Source: DATLGB01 sp037724045
GTDB taxonomy: Bacteria > Actinomycetota > Thermoleophilia > Solirubrobacterales > Solirubrobacteraceae
Direction: 5' to 3'
NCBI GenBank assembly: GCA_037724045.1
Contig: JBBJOW010000016.1
Coordinates: 4,857 to 68,856, forward strand
DNA: 64,000 nt
The notes under the pieces: model-generated
What the model was told of the DNA's origin: nothing
What the model saw: the letters and a program-made list of their open reading frames with translations, nothing else
Database searches by the model: none
Program-made: the position numbers and the translations under genes
Shown: positions 7,729 through 15,027 of the stretch, one piece after another
Position numbering within the stretch: position 1 is the first letter of the stretch
How the letters are laid out: each line of letters opens with the position of its first letter

Positions 7729-7821
7729 CTAGACCTCGAGGCGGACCTGTCCGCGCCCGGGCATTGGCTCGGGTCGGTCGTCGACCGTGAACTCGGCGTT
7801 CGTGCAGACGGCGGCGCGCAT
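7729..7821 (-). pseudogene. N-terminal remnant of zinc-type alcohol dehydrogenase
   Basis: A 30-codon frame starts at ATG 7821 behind a good ribosome-binding site (GGTGAG) and stops with TAG at 7729-7731. It reads as the first beta-strands of a medium-chain zinc alcohol dehydrogenase, with MRAAVCTNAEF and PEPMPGRGQVRLEV matching the family's usual opening. The GICGSD zinc region and the remaining 300 or so residues are missing; the GNAT gene lies where they should be. The gene has been truncated, probably by a deletion. Confidence 0.6.
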
Positions 7822-7892
7822 CGGCTCACCACTCTGACACGCCGTCACCGTAAGCTGCCGCGCGAGGCCCGGAGAGCGAGAGAGGGAGCACC

Positions 7893-9872
7893 ATGGAGAC
7901 CCTGACCGGCGTGTTCGACGCGACGCGTCGCGCGACACTGCAAGCGCTGTGCGACACGTTCGTGCCGGCGCTGGAGTCCACGAGCGCCGACCCGGTCGAG
8001 CGCGCATTCCTCGAGCGCGGCGCCGGCGACCTCGCGGTGGCCGCCCAGATCGAGGGCCTGCTCGCCCAGGCCATGCTGCCCGAGGAGATCGAGGCCGTCG
8101 GCGGGCTGCTCGACGCGTTGGAGGCCGAGTCCTTGAGCGCGGCGCCACTGGAGGCGCGGACCGCGATCGTGCTGGGTTTCCGCCAGGCCGATCCGCAGGC
8201 CAAGCTCGGCCTGCAGCAGCTCAAGGCGCTGACGATCCTGTTCTTCTACGCCCTGCCCGACGAACGGGGCCAGAACCCCAACTGGGAGATGCTCGGCTAC
8301 CCCGGGCCGCTCTCAGCGCCGCCCTCGGCCGAGCAGGCGCCCAAGACGCTGCGCGTGATCGGGGTCTCCGGCGAGTCGGCCACCCTGCAGGCCGACGTCT
8401 GCGTGGTCGGATCCGGTGCCGGCGGCGGCGTCATCGCCGCGCGCTGCGCCGCGGCCGGTCAGCGCGTCCTGGTGCTCGAGATGGGCGCCTATCGCAATGA
8501 GCAGGACTTCAAGCAGCTTGAGCTGCCGGGCTACCTCGAGCTCTACTACGGCGGCGGCCTCGCGACCTCGGAATCGGGCTCGATCGCTGTCCTCGCCGGC
8601 CAGACCCTGGGCGGGGGCACGGTCGTCAACTACATGAACTGCGTCCGCACCCCCGACCACGTCCTGGCCGAGTGGGCCGCCATGGGCCTGAAGGGCCTCG
8701 ACGACGGCGCCTTCGTGTCCGAGCACATGGAGACGGTGCTCGAGCGCCTCGGCGCCAACACGGAGATGACCGCGCAGAACGGCACGCACCAGCGCCTTCT
8801 GGCGGGCTGCGACGAGCTCGGCTACGAGCACCGCCCGCTCTGGCGCAACGCCTCCAGCGACGACGACCCGGCCAACTGCGGCTACTGCTCGTTCGGCTGC
8901 CAGCAGGGCTGCAAGCGCTCGGTGATGAAGACGTGGCTGCAGGATGCCTCCGACGAGGGTGCCGAGGCGCTGGTCGGCTGCCACGCCGACCGCATCCTCG
9001 TCGCCGACGGCCGTGCGACTGGCGTCGAGGCGACGGTCACCCACGCCGACGGCGGCACGACCGCCGTCACCGTCGAGGCGCCGACCGTCGTGGTCGCGTG
9101 CGGGTCGATCGAGTCCCCCGCGCTGCTGCTGCGCAGTCAGATCGGCGGCCCCGCTACCGGTAAGCACCTGCGCCTGCACCCCGCCTTCCTGGTCATGGGC
9201 GTCTACGACGAGCCGGTCGAGGGCTGGAGCGGGCAGATCCAGTCCGCGCTGTCAGACCACTTCGTCGGGCTCGAGGACGACTGCGGCTTCCTCATCGAGG
9301 CGACCAGCGTCCAGCCCGGCCTGCTCGGCGCTTCCCTGCCGTGGGAGTCGGGAACGGCGCATAAGGAGCTCATGCAGACGGTCCGCTGGCAGGCGCCCTT
9401 CATCTCCGTCGCGCGCGACCACGGCTCCGGCGAGGTCGTGCTCGACGACCATGGCCGCGCGGTCGTGCGCTGGGACTTCGAGGACGAGGTCGACCTGCGT
9501 CTGGCGCAGCGCGCGCACGTCGAGCTCGCCCGGCTGCACCACGCCGCGGGCGCCGAGCGGATCTTCACCCTGCATTCGGAGCTGGTCGCCTGGCAGCGCT
9601 CCGAGGACTTCGAGGCCTACCTGGGGCGCGTCGAGGCCGCCAGCTACGCGCCCAACGACGTCGTCTGCTTCACCGCGCACCAGATGGGCTCGTGCCGGAT
9701 GGGCTCAGATCCCGAGACCTCCGTGGCCGACGGCCGCGGTGAGCTGCACGACACCGCGGGCGTCTGGATCGGCGACGGGAGCGCCTTCCCGACCGCGCCC
9801 GGCGTCAATCCGATGGTGACGATCATGAGCCTGGCCCACCGCACGGCGGGGGAGATCCTGGCCTCGGAGTAA
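7893..9872 (+). CDS. GMC-family FAD oxidoreductase
   Basis: 659 residues from ATG 7893 behind GAGAGAGGGAG. The first 160 or so residues resemble the gluconate-2-dehydrogenase subunit 3-like region often fused in actinobacterial GMC enzymes. The FAD-binding Rossmann motif VCVVGSGAGGGVIAARCAAAG sits near residue 170, GGGTVVNYMNC near 245, and a cysteine-rich NCGYCSFGCQQGCKRS near 330, as in long-chain alcohol oxidases. The C-terminal HQMGSCRMG and GDGSAFPTAPGVNPM carry the active-site histidine and asparagine. It would oxidise an alcohol or sterol-like substrate. A TAAGCT at 7851-7856 may be its -10 element. Confidence 0.9.
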   Translation: METLTGVFDATRRATLQALCDTFVPALESTSADPVERAFLERGAGDLAVAAQIEGLLAQAMLPEEIEAVGGLLDALEAESLSAAPLEARTAIVLGFRQADPQAKLGLQQLKALTILFFYALPDERGQNPNWEMLGYPGPLSAPPSAEQAPKTLRVIGVSGESATLQADVCVVGSGAGGGVIAARCAAAGQRVLVLEMGAYRNEQDFKQLELPGYLELYYGGGLATSESGSIAVLAGQTLGGGTVVNYMNCVRTPDHVLAEWAAMGLKGLDDGAFVSEHMETVLERLGANTEMTAQNGTHQRLLAGCDELGYEHRPLWRNASSDDDPANCGYCSFGCQQGCKRSVMKTWLQDASDEGAEALVGCHADRILVADGRATGVEATVTHADGGTTAVTVEAPTVVVACGSIESPALLLRSQIGGPATGKHLRLHPAFLVMGVYDEPVEGWSGQIQSALSDHFVGLEDDCGFLIEATSVQPGLLGASLPWESGTAHKELMQTVRWQAPFISVARDHGSGEVVLDDHGRAVVRWDFEDEVDLRLAQRAHVELARLHHAAGAERIFTLHSELVAWQRSEDFEAYLGRVEAASYAPNDVVCFTAHQMGSCRMGSDPETSVADGRGELHDTAGVWIGDGSAFPTAPGVNPMVTIMSLAHRTAGEILASE

Positions 9873-9947
9873 GGCTGGACGCATGATCTGCGTGCGCGCG
9901 GCCGGAGCTGGGTAGCCGTGGGCCAACCCAACAGAAAGAGGAGAAGC

Positions 9948-10007
9948 ATGTACATCGGTCTCGGCGCGCTGCTCGTCATCGTCATCCTCGTCGTCCTGCT
10001 GACCTGA
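9948..10007 (+). CDS. 19-residue single-pass membrane peptide
   Basis: MYIGLGALLVIVILVVLLT, almost entirely one transmembrane helix. It is preceded by a strong ribosome-binding site (AAAGAGGAGAAGC) and followed 13 bases later by a perfect 10-bp hairpin. The combination of strong translation signal, hydrophobic helix and terminator-like hairpin argues that this very short frame is expressed. Function is unknown; small hydrophobic proteins of this sort are found in other actinobacteria. Confidence 0.6.
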   Translation: MYIGLGALLVIVILVVLLT

Positions 10008-10020
10008 CAGCGCCAGCGCG

Positions 10021-10046
10021 GCCCCGCCCGGACCGTCGGGCGGGGC
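10021..10046 (+). terminator. GC-rich hairpin after small membrane peptide
   Basis: GCCCCGCCCG and its complement CGGGCGGGGC form a perfect 10-bp stem with a 6-base loop (GACCGT). No T-run follows, so it may be a pausing or mRNA-stabilising hairpin instead of a classic intrinsic terminator. Confidence 0.55.
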
Positions 10047-10085
10047 GAGCGCTGCCGGCGGCGCCGATCGGGTACGGCGGGGCGG

Positions 10086-11459
10086 ATGACCAGTCTGGAC
10101 CCGCATGTGCTCGTCCTCTTCGGCGCCCGCGGCGACCTGGCCAAGCGCAAGCTGCTGCCAGGGCTGCAGCACCTGGCCAACGCCGGCCTCATGCCCGCCG
10201 AGTGGCGTGTCATCGGCTCCGGGCGCCACGAGCCCGACGGCGAATGGGCCGACGAGGTCGCCGACGCCATCCAGGACGCCGACGCCGACTTCCTGGACCG
10301 GCTGTCCTTCGTGGTCTCGTCGGCCGACGATCGCAACGGGCTCGTGCGCGCGGTGCGCGAGGCGCGCGACGAGCTCGGCGAGGACGCCCGCGTCCTGCTC
10401 TACCTGTCGGTCCCGGCCTCAGCGATGAACGACATGGTCGCCATGCTGGGGGAGGCCGGGCTCGCCGACCGGGCGCGGCTGGTCATGGAGAAGCCGTTCG
10501 GCTGCGACGTGGCGTCGGCGCGCGCGCTCAACGCCACGATCCACGAGCACTTCGACGAGGAGCAGGTCTTCCGCATCGACCACTTCCTCGGCAAGGAGGC
10601 GGCGCAGGACATCCTCGCCCTGCGCTTCGCCAACGGGCTCTTCGAGCCGATCTGGAACCGCGAGCACATCGCCGCTGTGCGAATCGACGTCCCCGAGGAC
10701 CTCGGCCTGGAGGGGCGCGGAAGCTTCTACGAGGAGACGGGCGCGCTGCGCGACATGGTCGTCACCCACCTCGCGCAGCTGCTGGGGATCGTCGCGATGG
10801 AGCGCCCGGCGGCGCTGGAGCCCGGCCCGCTGCGCGACGCCAAGCTCGAGGCGTTTGAAGCGCTCGAGCCCTTCGAGGACGTCGTCTTCGGTCAGTTCGA
10901 GGGGTATCAGGACGACGAGGACGTCGCCGACGGCTCCACCACGGAGACCTTCGTCGCGGTTCGCGCCTCCGTCGCCAACGAGCGCTGGGAAGGCGTGCCG
11001 TTCCTGCTGCGCACCGGCAAGGCCCTCGCGCAGAGCCGGTCGGTGGTCTCGCTGGTCCTGCGCGAGCCCGAGCACGACCTCTTCGCCGACGCCGACCGGC
11101 GTGCCGACGAGATCGTCTTCGAGCTCACCGACGACCCGCAGCTGGCCGTCGAGGTCCGCGTCAAGCGCCCGGGCCCCGAGCTCGAGGTGGTGCGCGCCGC
11201 CCTCGCGCTCGACGTGGAGCGCGAGACCGAGGCGGACGGGCTGGCCGCCTACGAGCGGCTCCTGCACGACGTGATGCTTGGGGACCAGTTGCTGTTCACG
11301 CGCGCCGACGAGGTCGAGCGGCTGTGGGAGGTCGTCGCCGGACTGCTCGAGGATCCGCCCGACACGCAGCCCTACGCCCAGGGCTCGTGGGGGCCGCAGG
11401 CCGCAGACGAGCTCGCCGCCCCGGTCGGCTGGCGGCTGCCCGATGACGACGATGACTGA
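10086..11459 (+). CDS. zwf: Glucose-6-phosphate 1-dehydrogenase
   Basis: 457 residues, close to the family length. The nucleotide loop is LVLFGARGDLAKRKLLPGL (residues 9-27). The catalytic signature RIDHFLGKEAAQDIL lies near residue 162. The enzyme oxidises glucose 6-phosphate to 6-phosphogluconolactone with NADP, feeding the oxidative pentose phosphate pathway. Conserved blocks such as FRTGKAL appear here as LLRTGKALAQ. The gene is followed immediately by a remnant of a GH15 glycosidase, a common zwf neighbour in actinobacteria. Confidence 0.95.
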   Translation: MTSLDPHVLVLFGARGDLAKRKLLPGLQHLANAGLMPAEWRVIGSGRHEPDGEWADEVADAIQDADADFLDRLSFVVSSADDRNGLVRAVREARDELGEDARVLLYLSVPASAMNDMVAMLGEAGLADRARLVMEKPFGCDVASARALNATIHEHFDEEQVFRIDHFLGKEAAQDILALRFANGLFEPIWNREHIAAVRIDVPEDLGLEGRGSFYEETGALRDMVVTHLAQLLGIVAMERPAALEPGPLRDAKLEAFEALEPFEDVVFGQFEGYQDDEDVADGSTTETFVAVRASVANERWEGVPFLLRTGKALAQSRSVVSLVLREPEHDLFADADRRADEIVFELTDDPQLAVEVRVKRPGPELEVVRAALALDVERETEADGLAAYERLLHDVMLGDQLLFTRADEVERLWEVVAGLLEDPPDTQPYAQGSWGPQAADELAAPVGWRLPDDDDD

Positions 11460-11577
11460 CACGCCGCAAGGCACGGTGGACTGGCCGTGCGCAGCTGGGC
11501 AATTTTCGCAGGCCTTCACGCACCTCGCGCTCATCAGCGCCGCGATCAACCTGGAGCGAGCGCTGGACGCTCGCTGA
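11452..11577 (+). pseudogene. Internally deleted GH15 glycosidase remnant
   Basis: A 41-codon frame from ATG 11452, overlapping the zwf stop. The start reads GTVDWPC, like the GSVDWLC motif near the N-terminus of GH15 glucoamylase/trehalase proteins. It passes directly into GQFSQAFTHLALISAAINL, which matches the GH15 C-terminus (FPQAFSHLALINAA). The roughly 550 residues of the catalytic barrel between are missing. This looks like an in-frame internal deletion of a former zwf-GH15 operon. Confidence 0.5.
11555..11575 (+). terminator. Hairpin at end of GH15 remnant
   Basis: AGCGAGCG and CGCTCGCT pair perfectly around a 5-base loop (CTGGA). It ends two bases before the remnant's stop codon is completed. 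There is no T-run. A TACCGT at 11580-11585 just after it could be the -10 element of the next gene. Confidence 0.4.
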
Positions 11578-11599
11578 GGTACCGTCGGGCGTCTCCCCG

Positions 11600-13969
11600 A
11601 TGCCGTCGCGCCGCTCCTTGTTCACCTTCGTCGCCTCCCCGACCGCGAAGTGGACCATCTTCGCCGTGTGGATCGTCGTCATCTTCGGCTCCGCGTTCGC
11701 GGGCGTGCCGGAGAAGTACACGGACGCTCAGGAGAACGAGTCGACCTCGTTCCTGCCCGGCGACGCCGAGTCGACGAAGGCGCTGACGGCCGCCGAGGAC
11801 CTCCAGGGCGGCGAGCTGGCGCCCGCGGTCATCGTCTACCGGCGCGAGGCGGGCCTGACGGAGGCCGACCGGACGCAGCTGGTCGACGACGTCGCCACGC
11901 TCACGGGGGAGCGTTTCGGCGGGGTTGTCGCCGAGGGCGCGACCGCGGCGGGCGGTGGCGGCGACGGATCGGCCGCGCTGCCGAGCGAAGGCGACCTGCC
12001 CGAAGGCTGCGGCGGTCTGACCACGCCGATCGAGGGACAGCCGTCGGGCTACGCGCCCTTCGTCGGGCCGGTGTGCTCGGCCGACGGCAAGGCGGCGCTG
12101 GTGCTCGCCTACGTGCGCGGCGACGGTGACAGCGAGACGCTGCTCGACCCGATCGCCTTCTGGCGCGACACCGTCTCTGACCCCGGCGGCGGCCTCGAGG
12201 TCAAGGTCACCGGTGGCGCCGGCTACGCCGCGGACGCGATCGAGGTCTTCGAGAACATCAACGGCACCCTCCTCTTCGCCGCCACCGGCCTCGTGATCCT
12301 GCTGCTGATCGCGATCTACCGGTCGCCGATCTTCCTCTTCATCCCGCTCGGCGCGGTCATCTTCGCCGAGTTCCTCTCGCAGACGTTCGGGTACGGGCTC
12401 GCCGAGCTCGGCGTCACCATCAACGGCCAGTCGAGCTCGATCATGTCGATCCTGGTCCTCGGCGCCGGCACCGACTACGCGCTGTTGATCGTGGCTCGCT
12501 ACCGCGAGGAGCTGCACCGCACCGAGGACAAGTACGAGGCGATGCGGGCGGCGATGCGCTCCGCCGGGCCCGCGGTGTTCGCCAGCGCCGCGACGGTCAT
12601 CGCCGCGCTGTTCTGCCTGTCGATCGCGAAGGTCAACGGGACGTCCGGGCTCGGCCCGCTCGGCGCCGTCGGCGTCTTCTGCGCGGCGCTGTCGATGCTC
12701 ACCTTCCTGCCGGCGCTGCTGCTTGTCTTCGGGCGGCGCGCCTTCTGGCCGTTCGTGCCGCACACCGACGCGACTCGGCCGCGCGTTCAGGACCTGTCCG
12801 AGCGCGGGCGCGCAATCCTGACCGCCTCGAAGGGCGGAGCCATCGGCCGGGCTCTCATCGGCAGACTGCTCTTCGACGGCACGGCGTTGAAGGCGTATGA
12901 GCTGCGCCGCGCGCGGCACGAGCGCAAGGTCGACGCGACGCACGGGATCTGGAGCCGGATCGGCGACCGCACCGCCGCCAACCCGAAGCGCACCTTCGTC
13001 GGCGCCGTGGCGATCCTCGCCTTCATGTGCGCGGGCCTCGCGTTCTTCTCCACTGACCTCACCACGAACGAGGGCTACACGACGAGCGTCGAGTCCGTCG
13101 AGGGGCAGGATCTCCTGGCCATGAGCTTCCCCGCCGGCTCGAGCGCGCCGACGGACGTCATCGTCGCCGGCGCCGCCGACGTGGAGGCGGTCTCGGCTGC
13201 AGTCGGAGGCGTGGAGGGCGTCGAGGCGGTGACGCCGCCGGTCGCCGAGGGCGATGACGGGCGCGTGCTCTTCCAGGCCACCCTCGTCCCGCCGCCCTAC
13301 TCGACGGAGGCGTTCGATCTGATCGAGCCGATCCGCACGGCGGCCGGCGGCGCGACCGAGAACCAGGTGCTCGTAGGCGGCGCCAGCGCGATCGAGTTCG
13401 ACGTCCGCGAGGCGGCGGCGTACGACTCGCTGGTGATCCCGCCGATCGTGCTCCTCGTCGTCTTCTTCATCCTCATGATCCTGCTGCGCGCGGTGATCGG
13501 GCCGCTCGTGCTGATCGGGACCGTGATCCTCTCCTACGCCGCCTCGCTCGGCGTGGCGTACTTCTTCTACGACGTGGTCTTCGGATTCCCCGGCTCGGAC
13601 CCGTCGCTGCCGCTGTTCGCGTTCGTGTTCCTGGTCGCCCTCGGGGTCGACTACAACATCTTCCTCGCCGCCCGCGCCCGTGAGGAGACGTTCGTCCACG
13701 GGACGCGCCGCGGGATGCTGCGCGCCCTGGCCGTCACGGGCGGGGTGATCACGAGCGCGGGCATCGTGCTCGCCGGCACCTTCGCGGTCCTCGGCGCGCT
13801 GCCGCTGGTCTTCCTTGCCGAGATCGGCTTCGTCGTCGCCTTCGGCGTCCTGCTGGACACGTTCCTCGTGCGCTCGGTCCTGGTGCCGGCGATCACCATG
13901 CTCATCGGTCCGAAGTTCTGGTGGCCCTCCGAGCTCGCGCGCACCGACGGGAGCGTCGACAAGGAGTGA
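11600..13969 (+). CDS. MMPL/RND-superfamily membrane transporter
   Basis: 789 residues. An N-terminal transmembrane helix (WTIFAVWIVVIFGSAFAG) and a large extracytoplasmic domain precede a five-helix sterol-sensing-like bundle. That unit then repeats, as in all RND pumps. The first bundle includes GAGTDYALLIVARYREEL and the second VALGVDYNIFLAARAREE, the characteristic GxDY motifs whose aspartate-tyrosine pairs carry the proton relay. MMPL proteins export lipids or drugs across the cell envelope; the substrate is not evident. The next gene overlaps its stop by 4 bases. Confidence 0.93.
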   Translation: MPSRRSLFTFVASPTAKWTIFAVWIVVIFGSAFAGVPEKYTDAQENESTSFLPGDAESTKALTAAEDLQGGELAPAVIVYRREAGLTEADRTQLVDDVATLTGERFGGVVAEGATAAGGGGDGSAALPSEGDLPEGCGGLTTPIEGQPSGYAPFVGPVCSADGKAALVLAYVRGDGDSETLLDPIAFWRDTVSDPGGGLEVKVTGGAGYAADAIEVFENINGTLLFAATGLVILLLIAIYRSPIFLFIPLGAVIFAEFLSQTFGYGLAELGVTINGQSSSIMSILVLGAGTDYALLIVARYREELHRTEDKYEAMRAAMRSAGPAVFASAATVIAALFCLSIAKVNGTSGLGPLGAVGVFCAALSMLTFLPALLLVFGRRAFWPFVPHTDATRPRVQDLSERGRAILTASKGGAIGRALIGRLLFDGTALKAYELRRARHERKVDATHGIWSRIGDRTAANPKRTFVGAVAILAFMCAGLAFFSTDLTTNEGYTTSVESVEGQDLLAMSFPAGSSAPTDVIVAGAADVEAVSAAVGGVEGVEAVTPPVAEGDDGRVLFQATLVPPPYSTEAFDLIEPIRTAAGGATENQVLVGGASAIEFDVREAAAYDSLVIPPIVLLVVFFILMILLRAVIGPLVLIGTVILSYAASLGVAYFFYDVVFGFPGSDPSLPLFAFVFLVALGVDYNIFLAARAREETFVHGTRRGMLRALAVTGGVITSAGIVLAGTFAVLGALPLVFLAEIGFVVAFGVLLDTFLVRSVLVPAITMLIGPKFWWPSELARTDGSVDKE

Positions 13970-15027
13970 CGGGCGCGGCGCGCCTCGATCCCGCGCGGTG
14001 GCTGTTCGGCCGCTTCGCGGCGTCGCTCGCGCTCGCGGTGGTGCTGCACCACGTGTGGTGGAGCGGCTTCGTGGTCTTCGACCGGCGGTTTCTCGTCGTC
14101 TTGGCAGCGCTCTGGTGTCTCGCGCGCCCGACGTCGGTGGGGCGCTTCGCGCTCCTGCTGGGCGCGGTCGCGGTGCACAGCGCGCTCGCGCTGCCCGCGG
14201 TCAGCGACCACATGCTCCTGGTCGCGGTGACGGGCGCGAGCGTCCTCGGCGTCCTGGCGGCGGACCTCGTCCGGACGCGACGGCTGCCCGAGCCGGGGGC
14301 GCTGTTCGTGCACATCGCACCGCTGCTGCGCGCCGCGATCGTCGTCGTCTACCTCGCGGCGGCGTTCGCGAAGCTCAACACCGGCTTCCTCGATCCCGCG
14401 TCGAGCTTCGCGACGGCGATGGCACCCGACGTGAGCTGGGTGCGCACACCGGCGATCTGGGCCACCCTCGCCGTCGAGCTGTCGCTCCCGGTGCTGCTGC
14501 TCGTGCGACGCACCCGCGTCGGGGGGCTCATTCTCGGCGCGCTGTTCCATCTCGTCCTGGCGCTGGCGGGCAACGTCCCGTTCGCGGCGGTCGCCCTCGC
14601 CTTCTACGTCGGCTTCATCCCGCCGGAGGTCCTCCGTCTGCGTCCCACCCGTCAGTTCCCTGTCGGTGCCGCGGCCTTCGCCGTGCCGGTAGCCGCCTGG
14701 CTCGTCATGGCGGTGGTCGCGCCGGCACCGGGGGTGTCCGACGACGTCATCGGCTACCTCGCGCGTGCGGTCGTCGTCGTCTGGGTGGTCGGCGCCGCCG
14801 GGGCCCTCGGGCCGGCGCTCCTGCGCGAGCGCCCGCCGCGGACGATGCCGCGACTCGGTCACCCGGCCCTCGCCATCGGGCTCGCCGTGCTCGTGCTCAA
14901 CGCGGCCACTCCCTACGTCGGAATCGAGAGCCGCGGCAGCTTCACCATGTTCAGCAACCTGCGCACCGAGCCCGGCGACTGGAACCACCTCGTCGTTCCC
15001 GCTCGCTTCCGGGTTTTCGCTCACTAG
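13966..15027 (+). CDS. Multi-pass membrane protein (HTTM/VKG-carboxylase-like)
   Basis: 353 residues from GTG 13966 (GTGA overlap with the transporter). About nine hydrophobic helices are predicted. Helix-loop features such as HHVWWSGFVVFDRR and VVYLAAAFAKLNTGFLDP resemble the HTTM domain shared with vitamin-K-dependent gamma-carboxylase-like proteins. No catalytic residue can be assigned. Translational coupling suggests it works with, or is regulated with, the MMPL transporter. Its TAG shares a palindromic CTAG with the stop of the convergent carboxylase gene. Confidence 0.7.
   Translation: MTGAARLDPARWLFGRFAASLALAVVLHHVWWSGFVVFDRRFLVVLAALWCLARPTSVGRFALLLGAVAVHSALALPAVSDHMLLVAVTGASVLGVLAADLVRTRRLPEPGALFVHIAPLLRAAIVVVYLAAAFAKLNTGFLDPASSFATAMAPDVSWVRTPAIWATLAVELSLPVLLLVRRTRVGGLILGALFHLVLALAGNVPFAAVALAFYVGFIPPEVLRLRPTRQFPVGAAAFAVPVAAWLVMAVVAPAPGVSDDVIGYLARAVVVVWVVGAAGALGPALLRERPPRTMPRLGHPALAIGLAVLVLNAATPYVGIESRGSFTMFSNLRTEPGDWNHLVVPARFRVFAH

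Noticed and set aside
9948..10007. Dismissing the 19-codon frame as chance
   Set aside because: Kept as a feature because a strong ribosome-binding site, a pure transmembrane helix and a downstream hairpin coincide.
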